From Floccularia luteovirens (Eukaryota > Basidiomycota > Agaricomycetes > Agaricales > Squamanitaceae): a stretch of 64,000 bases of DNA. The notes below the pieces were generated by a model that saw only the letters and a list, made by a program, of their open reading frames with translations, had not been told where the DNA came from and searched no databases. Numbering within the stretch: position 1 is the stretch's first letter; every line of letters starts with the position of its first letter. Location of the stretch: contig VSJF01000002.1 of the NCBI GenBank assembly GCA_009739215.1, forward strand, positions 558,001 through 622,000, in the 5' to 3' direction. A program made the position numbers and the translations under genes. This document shows positions 47,301 to 58,961 of the stretch, in pieces.

Positions 47301-48594
47301 AAGTTTGGTACATCAGCTAAACGATTAATAAAACTGCTGTGAAAAACTATTTGAGATGATCGCTTGGAGTCGATGGTGACAGAGTCGTCCTGATCTGGCT
47401 CAAGAATTACAGGAGGGGCAAGAAGATGCGTCGCTCGGTTTGCCTGAGCATTGGGAGAGGAAGCACCACCAGGGCCGAACAAATTCCTGCTGGGAAGCTG
47501 TACAGGTGACTTTTCGAGCTCCTTATCCTCTGGTTCTCGCTCTGAAGCCCCGGACCCTTTCCTTTTCGGTGTTGGGGGAAAACGAGGCGTGGAAAGTTTT
47601 GATGGTAACTTTGGTGTGAAAGAATGTGAACGTGTATGAACATGCGTTGGCGTAACGCTATTTGGAGAAGTTCCATCTTCAGAACCAGGCGCCGAGACAG
47701 ATATGGCTAAGGAAGGTAATGTTGTACTCCTTGGGGGAGAGGTCGAAGGAGGGGTGGTTGTTACTGCGGAGGGGAAAGGATGACGACCATTGATAGGTGA
47801 TGAACTGGCTGGAGATCTTGCACTGGCAGAACTACCGCTGCGACTTCGATATTCCAAAACCTTTTCTTGGAATGAAGGCTTTACAGGCGAAAACGATCCA
47901 GGAGATATTTTGCTTAGGTCATCGGCAGATTTGGACCATCCTCTTCGAGAAATATTGCGGAGGTCACCTAATTCGCCCGAGTCTTGAATTGTTGGACTAG
48001 AAGGCACACTAGGGGGGTGAAATGGAGATTCAATAGTCCCAGGTGGCCTAATAGACAAGTCAAGCACAGACCTAAGCCAATATAGGGATCAGCAACGTGT
48101 CCAACGAATAGCATAAAAATGAGATATTTCAGATAGCGGCGGCGAGATTCTCAAAACTGAAGTGAAGTTTGAAATAGAGATAGCTCAGAATTGCAATGAG
48201 GGCTGGAAGGAAGATGTAATGTAAACATTGAAAGCATACATGGTTTGAATAAGGAGTTATCTAGTGCTAAAATGTTCATGATACAAAGAAAAGATCAGAA
48301 GACTTACTGGCTTGCACCACCCACATATCTATCCAATATGGGCCGAGGATCTGTCGGTCGCGAAATCTTATGCTTCCTGCCCGAACCGACACTGGACCTC
48401 GGTTCTGTAGTTGTGGGAACCTTGGACGCGGACGATGAACGATGAAACCATTTGGACGGTTTTGCAAGAAATGAAGCGAATCCAGAAGATGGAGATACGG
48501 AGCGTGGAAGGGCAGGAGATGAAGACCCGCTAGGTGTCAATGAATCTTGCGGGGTTAAAGAGTTTGAGCTTGGAGGACCACGTCGCCTGGCCAT
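41389..48594 (-). CDS. BEM2: Bem2-like Rho GTPase-activating protein
   Basis: Eleven exons close to 2144 aa, close to the size of yeast Bem2: 48308-48594, 44678-48071, 44133-44621, 43412-44073, 42547-43346, 42354-42488, 42242-42298, 42056-42181, 41892-41997, 41678-41831, 41389-41613. Seen: a Ser/Pro-rich N terminus; a PH-like start (GWKPYKLELKGSKMYFYKPP); long helical text in the RasGEF-like part (FRSFVTPIVFFE joined to LLRKLY); a PH domain with FVPSGKPALVLSVMDARVV and MTKWLDTIS; then a RhoGAP domain starting GVELDFLL, with the arginine finger in VGIYRIAG (about Arg1924), AVCDLVKSWFRVLPEP and LAIVFSPNLLR. The tail is acidic. It should switch off Rho/Cdc42-type GTPases in polarity and septation. 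Intron 2 is GC-AG (GCAAGT). A 45-nt in-frame GT-AG stretch at 45489-45533 could be an extra or retained intron. Confidence 0.88.
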
Positions 48595-50315
48595 TCGGAG
48601 TCAAAGATAGTGTGCTCGAGATTTTTGAGATGGCGATTGTGAAAAATGTACGTGGTGTTCGTATTCGTGCACGAGAAGACAAACTTTCCTGGACTGGAAT
48701 TAGAGAAAAGATCAGAGATTGTGATAGTAAGATACGTACGTGATATATAAGCTCGTGTATTTAGCAAAATGAGGGAGAAGGAAGGGAAGGAAGAGTCATG
48801 AGCGACGAAGCAGAGAGGAAGATATTTGAAGAAAGGTAGCGGAAGAAAGACTTGATTGTGTTACAAGACTTCTTATATAGTAACTACCACTTGTCTGTCA
48901 AACGAATCCACTACTTCTTGATGTTCTATTCCAACAACCCGCTTGGATTCTCAAATACTCGCTGGCAACTATTACAGCACAGAACAATTCTCATCTTCAC
49001 AGATCTCATTTTCGAATAAGTATAAATAACATTCTCATCAGCCATCTACCACGAGGGTCCAGTCAATTGTCTTCAATCAACATGCAACAGCGCATGTTAT
49101 ATCCTAACGAAACAACATTCCTCCTGCCAATTTTGTGATGCCCAACATGGAAGTGGGAACAGATATCTCATTATAAGACATACTTTAAAATTTTCATCAA
49201 CTTGGATATGTCATGATCATGCCATAATCCAGAAATTCACTTTTTCGGCTTGACTTCATCAGGAAGAATATTATTGGGACAAGCTTTTGACACGGCCCGG
49301 TTAGCTCGTTAAATTCATGATCTTTCATAAATTGACTGTTCATCCACATCTTCAGTTATACTTACTGTCTCATCTAAACGGTGTGTCGTGTTTCTTCGTC
49401 GAGTCAGTGATACACAATATAAAAATAGTTCTTGTACCATCATCAAGAACATCTTTGCTTTGTTCCCAAATCGTCTTTTTTTCTTGAAACAGGAATTCAA
49501 GAGTTTGACAGCGCAATTAGCGTATGTAACAATCAAGTATTGAACGAACCTACGCGGGACACAGCGCACATAATAGGAAATAACAAAGACAAGAGGCGGT
49601 AAATGTTGCATAATCGATAACCTTGAATACCTGCAAACCTGCCCTGTAAGTGTCCTAGTTCGTCTCATAACTTCCGGTGAAGTTACAACAGCGGAGAAGT
49701 CCAGCTATTTTTTGAGTGCAGCGGGAAACTCCCATAACTCACGAGGGAATACAATACGAAAGAATCGGATTGTAAGTCAGACAGCTCCACAGCGTTGTTG
49801 CTAACCATCGAATGACAGATTTCTGGCAGCTAGCTTGTTGTTGATACCATAGAACCCGAGTTAGACACGGTTCGCCCGAAGGTTTCAACTTCAAACTTGT
49901 CGAGTATGTATGTATTGCCAGCACTATGCGCCACTAATAGTCAGACCTATGTTCAACCGAATTGAGTGCAACGCCAAGTGCCATACTTCGAAAACCTACC
50001 CAGCCTCGCATACAGTCGGGCAAAGATTTCCTAGTCCACCACCTAAAAAGTTGATTGTCAATCAGCGTCTTGGGGTCCAAGAAACATTCAAAATGATAAG
50101 ATGACCCACATAACTGCTTAGCAAAACAGTGAAAGACGTTTGAAGGTCATAAATATTCCTTAGGATCCTGAAACAGTCTTCACTTGCGCAATTTAGTCCT
50201 TTTAATTCTCCAAACTCTTCCTTCACAGCAGAGGTCCTTACCTGGCCCTGACACGATCCATTTATTCACCACAAAAAATATTATATAGGGATTCTGGACA
50301 CCAATTGTATACAGT
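48595..50315. other. intergenic, 5' flank of RhoGAP gene
   Basis: About 1.7 kb. A 117-codon frame at 49315-49668 (minus) shows no domain or signal. The right end abuts the dioxygenase fragment. No RNA gene recognised. Confidence 0.45.
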
Positions 50316-50733
50316 GTCACCATCACTATTGACGAAGGCCTTTTTGTCAGAGTCAGGAGTAGGGTTGATGGGAAGGAAGCAAGACTCGATCTGATAGCTT
50401 TTATTAAGAGCAGATTCATTGGTTGATTGCATATGAAACGCACATCAAGATCGTCGGGGAAACTGATGGACACTTTATGTGCAACTGACGGTCTGATGCA
50501 GTATACAAAGTTAATGGACAGGGTATTTCAATACCTGTTGAAGGAGCAATGATCTGTGCAACTTATACTTACGCACGTAAGTTCTGAGCTCGTGGAGAAA
50601 CAATGGCGATGTCGCAACTTGTAAGCCATGGGTTATAACATTGTCAGGAATGAGATAAATCACAATAAAAATTTAGACTCATCCAAGCCAAATTTGTTTT
50701 TCTGTGGCATATTTTGACCATCAGAGAGGAGAT
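50316..50733 (-). pseudogene. 5' fragment of degenerate dioxygenase
   Basis: Minus-strand remnants of exons 2-5, matching the degenerate copy at 26653-27094, including the same internal deletion in exon 5 (DSDKKAFVNSDGD). It stops inside GATGGTGA at 50316, exactly where the fragment at 53795-54884 takes up the sequence. Head-to-head with the 3' end of a copy-3-type gene at 50734. Confidence 0.75.
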
Positions 50734-51355
50734 GGTCGCGCAGAATTAGGCACTGAGGCAAAGGAGTATCACGGGAACTGAATTGGGGGAGATTAAGAGC
50801 AAAGATATTCTTTTTACTGTATTATACATGCATATGACAACATATCCAATGAGGATAAATAGATCAAATACGGAATGATCACAACACGCCACGATCACCA
50901 AAAGGTGTCATGCTGACACTCATTACACCGGTCTCACCGAATGATGACCTTAATGGGGTAATTAAATGCCTTGCAGAAAACGCGAATAATCATGCACTGT
51001 AATACCAGATGCCAAGACAGCAGGAATGGGATGTCAAACTCGGGAGGTTGGTGCACAATTTCCATAAGTTACTGGCTAAGCCATCTGAATCATACAAAGC
51101 CAAATATCACATCGCCATCCATCGACATTGATTCAACTCAGCAGTTATTTGATCGTTTTCAACGGTGTCAATTACACCCACATCATCTGATTACTACAAA
51201 TATGGACTGGCAACCACCACATTCAAGGGGTACATATATGCTATTTCTGATCATGCTGTATGGCTAGAAATATCCATTGGTCAGCCCCAAAAAATTCCCC
51301 AGATAAGAAAATAGTAAAATGGCTCTTTCGTTAGACCCCCTTGAAACTTAACAAC

Positions 51356-53630
51356 ATGCCTCGTGCATCAAGTGGTGCAACTGCTCCTGGCTCCTTCTCG
51401 ACAAAACACTCAGAGAACGATCCATATAAGTATCAAGTGGGGTTTGGTAATAAGTTCGCATCCGAGGCATTGTATTACATTGGTTTTATGTTTCATCATT
51501 CATTACATTCCTGACTATCCGCTCCAGACCTGATGTACTCCCTGATGGCCAAAATATGCCACAGAAGAACAAATTCGGCTTGTATATGGAAGGGGTGAGC
51601 TCAAGTCGATACTTCTTGATACTGTCAATCTGATTGTAAGATACATTATAGATAACTGGATCACCATTCGTCTCTCCTCGTGCACAGAGTTTGTCTGCGT
51701 GCGTATTGTGTGGCAGCACCACACTCGTATCTTTCATTGACACATTATTTTGGTTTTGTCAGTTTCCTTTACCGTATTCAACCGTCTGTTGCACACAAGG
51801 GATTCACTAGGCTGCCAGACAACCCAGATGTGCGTTCATATGCGTCTTGATGATGGTTTGTGCCCTGATAAGACACCAAAGCTTGAGTCTTGTTTCCTCC
51901 CAATCAACTCCAAAGTTCATGTCAGCCCAAAACAACTTTCTTGGGGACCATTCGAAATACCATCCGATTCAGAGCAAGTTGATTTCGTTTCTGGTATCAA
52001 AACACTTGCAGGGAATGGTGATCCCACACTGCGAGAAGGCCTCGCCATCAGCATGTACCTCGCTAACACTTCTATGGATAAAAAAGCTTTCTGTAACAGT
52101 GACGGTGATATGTTAATTGTTCCTCAACAAGGCCGGTTGGATATTCAAACTGAGTTTGGGATGTGAGTATATTTGGTATCCCTAGCTTCAACGCTTGGTG
52201 TGAATGCTAAAAGCATCATCCAGGCTGAATGGTAAAGCCTGGAGAACTTTGCGTAGTGCAACGTGGGATCAAGTTCAAAGTCAGCTATTTGTTCCAATGT
52301 AACTTATCACCCATTAACTGATCGGCGAGCAAGGTTGTACTTCCGGATGGACCCTCCCGTGGATGTCAGTTCACTCTTTTTTTCACACATACAAGATGTT
52401 GACTTCGACGGGATGAAACCTATAGACATCCAAGAGATATTTGGATCTCACTTTGAACTTCCAGAGCTTGGCCCCCTAGGATCACATGGTTTAGCCAACC
52501 CTCGGGATTTCGAATTCCCACTTGCAAGATTCGACCTCGATCAATCCGAGTGGCATAGTAAGTGGTCTGATTTATCACAGACAGCCACATGCTAAAGTTT
52601 AGTAGTTGTCTACAAGTAGTATATTCGACTTTCTGTATATACAGATATTGACTAGCTTTTAGGATGTCTGGACAACTGCACCTCTGCATTCAAGACCATA
52701 CTCCATTTGATGTGGTTGCTTGGCATGGAAAGTAAGAACACTAATTTGTTAGACGTGCAACCACTCATGAATAATGAATATATATAGTTATGTCCCATAC
52801 AAGTATGATATGGAAAAGTTCGTTGACGTCGGAAGCATATCCAAAGATCATATAGATCCTTCTATTTTCTGTGTTCTTACCGCTAAATCAAAACAGCCGA
52901 ATGTTTCGTTGTCTGATTTCTTGATTTTTCATAAGAGGTGGGATGTCGCGACAATCACATTCAGGCCACCTGTGAGTGATTTGGTCTTTAATTGTTTATT
53001 GTGCTCACAGCTTCTTGGTAGTATTACCATCGTAATACCTGTGGTGAATTTATGGCTTTGTTATATGGGCCATCTGGGGGACGTGTTAGTGGGTTCCAAC
53101 CAGGTTTGTGCCATTATATCAATCAATTGCCTCCTTCTTACCCAGTTACCAGGAGGAGCTAGTCATGAGACCGGATTTTGTCCACATGGCGGTGAGAAAT
53201 TACGATCACGAAGTCAATGATAAACTCACGAAAGATATTCCAGTATCTTACGAAATTTTCAAAGCAGGGTCAGAAGCAGAACTAAAGCCTCAGATTATTC
53301 ATGAGGGAAGATTGTGTAAGTCCCCCCTAAGGCAGTACTTCGATATGGTAATCAATCTGTAATGAATAGTGTTTATGATTGAGACCAGTGTGTCTCTGAC
53401 AATCACAGATTATGCTATGAAACGATCGGTCAAAGGAGAAGGTGAGTGTATAGGGTGATCGACTTTTTTCAGGGTGCCCTGTACTGATAATTCTTCCTGT
53501 TCAAGATCCTAATGCGTCGGGTTTCCGAGGAGAATTCATGGACCATTTAGATGAGGTCAATAAGGAACTCGAAAAGGTTGGCCGTCCGGCATTAGGCTAT
53601 GAGGCGAGAGAATATGATGGAAATCACTAG
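51356..53630 (+). pseudogene. homogentisate 1,2-dioxygenase copy 5, one-base frameshift
   Basis: The inverted twin of copy 2: all 16 exons are present, starting 51356-51471, 51528-51594, 51652-51698, 51763-51829, 51882-52162 and ending at the stop 53628-53630, with the microexon TTGTCTACAA and ligand motifs YYHRNTCGEF and FCPHG. Many positions are identical to copy 2. At the start of exon 6 the sequence is CAGGCTGAATGG, where the other copies have CAGGCTAATGG or CAGGCTGATGG. The extra base puts everything after residue 193 out of frame, and no alternative donor or acceptor nearby repairs it. Unless this is a sequencing error, the copy is a very young pseudogene. It lies on the opposite strand to copies 1-4. 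Confidence 0.75.
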
Positions 53631-53794
53631 GAATGCTCAGCAGGAATTTTGGCTATGTAAGCTTGTGACAATTATTGCTTTAGAACAATTCTACTTAAAC
53701 GGAGAATCTGAAAGGCCTGATCTCAACCAGAAAGAAATAGCCTAGGACTAAATCACAAACATGTTCGTGAACATAAAACTAGAACTTGGTTTAC

Positions 53795-54884
53795 AGAAAC
53801 CCATTCAGTGACTGATTCTGGACGACCATGCACTTTGATATGTTTATTGGCCTCATCCAGATTGTCCATGAATCGAGCCCCCACTTGTTTGGATCATGTT
53901 CTGGTAAAATTATGAACGTCGAGAACCTCCGGGTCATGGAGTTATGTAACAACGACTTACGGTGTAGCTTTCCCGACCGTTTCATAGCATGTTCAGTCAT
54001 TTTATAGGTGTGCCTGTCTCAATTACGGATACTAATGCATAGGTAATAAGAACGCGTTATTGTAATCAATGTACTGAGTGATGAGTACAAGGAAAGTTGT
54101 AGTATTAATACATGAGTACCAGGGAAGTTATAGCAATCATGCCTTTTTTCGAATTTCGAATTTCGGTCCACAAGTGATATGCTTCACCAATGAAGTCTTC
54201 CTGAAATCGATAGTCGCAGACATCATGAAAAATAAATCATGACATTGAGCAACTTTTTTTACGGTGTCTTTATTCGTTATTTCCACGAAAAAGAACCGTA
54301 ATGTCATCAACAGGAGTTGTCGTAAACGACTCATCCACACCAATCTCGTCATCTACTAAAAAAGTAAGCCTGTTCCTCAATAATCAACAAAACGGGACTA
54401 CTTACTCATAGCAGAAAATATGCTAACGACTTCGAAGATGAAATGGAACCGACGAAGAACGATGAAAAGCAATTGAAATTATTATTTTAAACGCGAAACT
54501 TCCCTAGAGGATATTGAGTGTTCGCCAGACTATACGAACCAATTGGACCAAGGTCTGGAAGCTCAGGGTAGAAGGCGAATATCTCATTTACATCTATAAA
54601 CTTAGTACCGAAAGCACCATTTCAAGTGCACAAAAAGCTTACACCCACGAGAGGGACCTTCGGGAAGGATCGCCTTACATATGGTTCATCCTGGTAATTA
54701 CAACAGTGAAGCAAATACATACTTTGGAATTTGGTTCCACGCTGGATGACACAAATTTCTCCAGGCCTCACCATTAGACTAAAAAAAGTGCGTTATAAAA
54801 AAAACCCATCATCAAAGAAGTTGATGTACTCACCTATCCATTTCAGTTTGAATGTCCAATCGACCTTGCTGATATATGATCAAC
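53795..54884 (-). pseudogene. 3' fragment of degenerate dioxygenase
   Basis: Minus-strand counterpart of 27096-28215: end of exon 5 ([10 protein letters not shown]), exon 6 (RPGEICVIQRGTKF), part of exon 8, the same non-homologous middle, and remnants of exons 15-16 (RFMDNLDE-type text). Begins at ATGTTGATCATATATC (54884), one base after the point where the fragment at 50316 stops. Confidence 0.75.
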
Positions 54885-55517
54885 ATGCAATGGATCGGTA
54901 TTGATCATCATCCGGGGAAGAAATAGAACCTTCCCGTCGCACATTCGTGAAGTAGAATCCAGTTAACGTTCCATCGCTCGAAAGTAAAAGTAAATCGGAT
55001 ATTCACAACACCTATCCATATGACGACACGTTCTGTACTGCGGCTTCTATCTGGTGGCGGGCCGCAAACTCAACGTCTTGATCAAGTAAGGAGTTTTTGC
55101 ATGTTATTTAGACATTGGGTCTACCATAATAGAAGAGGTTACCGGCAAACTTCGAAGAATCTTCTTCTGAAACAAACAAAACCCATGACTGATCAGAGGA
55201 TAGGAAAGAACCTCAGTGAGTGGAGCTCTTGAGTTCCATAAATCACACTGGCCAGGTTTAGAATAACTTCTCGTCAAGCGAATGATCCTGTGATCTGCCG
55301 GGCATGTTCCAGTACTTTGCCTGCAGTCATTTTAATCCACAGATATTCCTGCACTGTTCTGCATTTCAGCAGGCAGACGCACGGAAGATTTGTCAAACAC
55401 TCGTTACATTTTTCGCTGCGCAGTAGTGGATACACGATAAATATGACTGGTTTAAACGATACAAGCACGTGTTATAGTCAGTACAAGAACTGTAGCAAGG
55501 TAGAAAAAGAACCATCA
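54885..55517. other. intergenic
   Basis: Sequence beyond the duplication breakpoint; no homology to the dioxygenase unit and no supported gene. Confidence 0.5.
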
Positions 55518-56986
55518 TCAAGTCCGAAATGAGAATCGAGAGCATACAAGTAAAGTATCATGGACCAAAACATCACGTAAGGGTTGTCGGTCGTCGCCAG
55601 GCGGAAGTTCAGAGTCCGCAAGTGGACTTGCTGAAAGAAGTTTGCGGAGAGGGTGGTGAGTGGAGGAGGGAACCTCTTGGAAAGGCGTCCATATAGCTAC
55701 GGAATTATGTTCTTGGAAATTGTCATGGTCTGTGTTCGGATGTTGCGTAGAAACGTGTGGGAACAAGAACATCACAGGATATAGTTTCTGTGTTCCCCCA
55801 GACTTCTGAATAATAGAATTCTGAAGGGAGGCCTTAACATTCAATACCCGGCACAATGCAAGGCCAGATGACGTGGAATCGGCAGTACGCTTTGCATGTA
55901 TAGGCCTATGCATGATTTTCACGATCTCGACTAGAAGATCCGTGGTGACATAACTTGAAGTTTGCTGTTCCAGTTGCTTAGCCCATAATCCATGGGATGT
56001 ATGTGCACGGCTAAACACGTCTGCAGCCCTGCGTGCCAATCCGACACTATAATTCCATGCATTAGAATGGGCATTGAGGTATCTTCGTAACGAGCTCACC
56101 CGTAAAATTTACGTTTATCACTTTTCCCGGTCTTCTCTGGACTAACCTGCAACCCCCTGCTTACGTCCATATTTTCATCCGAAGGAAAAGCGACTTCAGC
56201 GATACCAGGTGGTTGACCTTCAATGTTGTTCGGGGCAGATTCTGCAACAGCCCGCTCATGGGTTATGGAAAGATCCGTAGCAATAGCAGAAGGAGTTCGC
56301 ATATTGTCTTGCGTATTATTCCTCGATACTATATCATGAAAAGACATATTTAAGAAAAGGTTCGAAGGCGACGATATTGGGCGGTCTGCATTTTTGCTAG
56401 CTGAAGGTGGAACAGGAGGCTGTTTAGTCAAAGGGCGTAGGCGTTTGGATACGGGCGTCTTGATAGACTGGCCTGCAAGTCCAGAGTCGTTAACTGCGGC
56501 CTTTCGGGGGGTTATTTGGTTTGCTATAGAGCTGGAGAGTTTATATGACGGTTGAATAGATCTCAAAGGCGAAGCATTAACACTGAGGTTCACGTCAGCA
56601 GCTTGTTTGTCGTTAGAACGTCTGGAAATCGAGAATGCAGAGAGAGGTTTTCGATGAGTAGGACGCCGCGTCTCATTTGGTCGCGCCCCATCGGAGTTAC
56701 GCTTAGTGGTATCAGTATTCCCAGTGAAGAAATCACATTCTGATGCAGAAACGGACGAAGACTTGGATTTGTTGCGAGTTTCCTTGTCAGTGTTATTAGA
56801 AGACGACGACGAAGTTGCGGCAACATTGAATCCCGAGACAAAAGCAGGTGGATGTTGAGGTTCGTTCCGTTTCCGTTTTGCAACTTGAAAACCGTCGGGT
56901 ATCGGCGGACCCTTCCCTCGCTGTCGTTTTTTGGCTGGTGTATCCAGGAATGACGACGCTTCGGAGACGCATGAGTGGTCCAACAT
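55518..56986 (-). CDS. unrecognised basic Ser-rich, probably nuclear protein
   Basis: Two exons, 56100-56986 and 55518-56046, join in frame through a GTGAGC...TATAG intron to give 471 aa. No family is recognised. The N-terminal 300 residues are basic, Ser/Pro-rich and disordered, with nuclear-localisation-like clusters (PAKKRQRGKG, VAKRKRNE, SKRLRPLTKQ) and SP/TP sites (NQITPRKA, IKTPVSKR, QVSPEKTGK) typical of cyclin-dependent-kinase targets. The C-terminal 175 residues are more ordered, with helices (VGLARRAADVFSRAHTS, WAKQLEQQ, DLLVEIVKIMHR) and a LALCRVLNVKASLQ segment. It may be a cell-cycle or chromosome protein. The last 15 residues could change if another intron exists near the stop. 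Confidence 0.65.
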
Positions 56987-57302
56987 ATGGTCATGTGTGT
57001 TGTGTGTGTAAGGAAGGTTAAATGGTACTTTGGAGATTCTCCCACGGTACAGTATAACAAAACAAAGTCTAACCGATCAACATGGATGTAGAAAACTCGG
57101 GTGAGAAAATAACAAAGAATAGAGGAAGTTGGAGAATCAGAGTAATATATCAGCATTGCTTTCCGCAGTCAAATAGTGTTCAAGTTTTTATTGATTACGT
57201 CCATTTTATGTCCATTTCATGGGTACAAAAAACTTCAGAGGAACAATTCAACTACATTTGTTCCTTCAATTCACCTTCAAATTCGACTTCGACACCTATC
57301 AT
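56987..57302. other. short intergenic region
   Basis: 316 nt between the start of the Ser-rich protein gene and the 3' end of the next gene; nothing recognised. Confidence 0.5.
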
Positions 57303-57937
57303 TTAATTGATGTGCCAAGTGACTCCAGGGACAATTCCATCATCAAGGGGAGCGAAAGTCGTAAACCCAGCCGGAGAAAGACCGACATTGTCCTGAGCGT
57401 TTGCAGCGGTAAAGAAATCGACAATTGGTGCTGTGAGGTTTTTACCACCGGCTGTTTGTAAGATAGACAGTCAATCACGCGTTACTTGCATGATGAACTA
57501 GTGTATAAATATCATTAAATCCTCACATGTAATTGTCAAAGTGTGGGTACAGATAGGGTTTCTTGGAGAGAAATGGTGAGTTTATCATATCGCTGGCAAT
57601 GTAGAACGCATACTTATTCGGGTTTGCAGTAGCACCCCTATGAGTAGACAATTGAGCAATGCTTTCTCCTCGTCGCGTTGGATGACATAACTACTTACGG
57701 GAAAGTACTGAATACTTGCTGAGAGACCGAAGCTACGATTTGGGCGGGAGTATTCGAAATCCCGCAAGCTCCAACGGCGGGAATGAAATTGAAAACTGAT
57801 AGACTCGCTATAATCAAATGTTAGGAATAACATGTGGATTATTCCTTACGAGTTCCTGTATGAGTCTGGTTTGTTTGTGCAAGCGCCGTAGTGAGGCAAA
57901 GGGAAAGTAAGAGAAAGATGCGAGCGATGAAAGTCAT
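57303..57937 (-). CDS. small secreted double-psi beta-barrel (RlpA/expansin-like) protein
   Basis: Five exons (57850-57937, 57699-57807, 57614-57637, 57527-57561, 57303-57451) close to 134 aa. Residues 1-20 are a signal peptide ending TTALA. The mature part reads GACGISNTPAQIVASVSQQVF, CTHTLTI, GKNLTAPIVDFF and GLSPAGFTTFAPLDDGIVPG, the fingerprint of the fungal RlpA-like double-psi beta-barrel proteins (GACG start, D-x-C or D-x-F strand, DLSxxAF-type motif), though here VDFF and GLSPAGF replace the usual VDxC and DLSPxAF. The family is linked to wall loosening, and some members inhibit proteases; enzymatic activity is not expected. The third exon is only 24 nt. Probably extracellular. Confidence 0.82.
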
Positions 57938-58961
57938 CTTAAAGTAAGGGGGAAAAGTTGTTCACTGTTTCCGTGGCGCAACTAGACTGCGATGGACGCC
58001 TTTTATCTTCTCGAGGAGATGCTTCTAGAGACTAGACTAACCCTTTGAGTGGAAAAAGAAGCTCTGCTCAATACTCACATGATTAAACAACAATTCGGCA
58101 TTATTATCACATATACAGCGTATTTCTAGCTGATGTTTGAAGATCGAGTGAGAAACTGTCGACGTATAAGCATTGGACCCTATCTGTAGGATATAGCTCG
58201 AAAAATAAAGAAGCTAATTTGATGAGAGATGGTCCACAGAAATATTCAAGACGGCATTAAGCTCCGGGGAACAAGGATGAGTTTGTTGCAGTTCATTTAC
58301 GCTGGAAAGATACAGTAGTTATAGACCGGGATAACAAGCGACACTTGGCTCCAGGGCAGCAAGCAGAGAGGAGAGAATGCGGGGCGAAAGTGTGGAGACC
58401 TTGGGAAGATGCCGGTACAGAGGTGATGATGGGAAGAATATGGGAAAGTAGTAGCAATGTGCAAGCATGTCGAGAAGCTGATAGATATATAAAATTCGAA
58501 AGAAAGTAAGCGAATTGACTTAGAAGATGCGACACGAGGATGACCAGAGTAACGGACCGTTTTGCCTGAGATTTGTGGTTAGGACATTGTTAACGACAGT
58601 GAAGAGGTAGAGTAATTGAAGCACGTGTGCTGATTTGTGGCTCAAACGAACGCGAATCAAAGTAACCGAGGTCAGCGCTCCTCTCGACATCGATCCCTCT
58701 CCGCACGTCGTTTATTTTGTCTTCCCTTCCATTCCCCTTTCAATTCCTAATCCCTGTCCATACCTTATTGCTACTTCAAAGCCCTGGGCTCTATCATCAC
58801 GGACCGCAGTACTCGGATCTCACCATCTTATCCAATCACACAACTAACTGCCTCCACAACTGCCATAAGCATCACTACATCCACTTTCACTTTTCTTTTG
58901 ATGTTGAGTTTGCGCTCCTGCTCAGAGCCACATCATAAAAAATCCGGACCCAGACGACAAA
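57938..58961. other. divergent intergenic region
   Basis: About 1 kb holding the promoters of the genes at 57937 (minus) and 58962 (plus). Short frames at 58293-58938 overlap each other antisense and lack support. Confidence 0.45.

Larger units (their letters stand above)
50734..54884. repeat. right arm of long inverted duplication
   Basis: Reverse-oriented counterpart of 27096-31597: the 3' end of a copy-3-type gene, the 5' flank, dioxygenase copy 5 and the 3' part of the degenerate pseudogene. Together with 50316-50733 it makes up one full unit in circularly permuted order. Confidence 0.8.

Noticed and set aside
49315..49668. 117-codon minus-strand frame
   Set aside because: No domain, signal peptide or splice continuation; composition looks like random AT-rich sequence.
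56096..56100. Apparent overlap of two frames (stop of one, start of the other) at 56096-56100
   Set aside because: A GTGAGC...TATAG intron joins them in the correct phase into one 471-aa protein.
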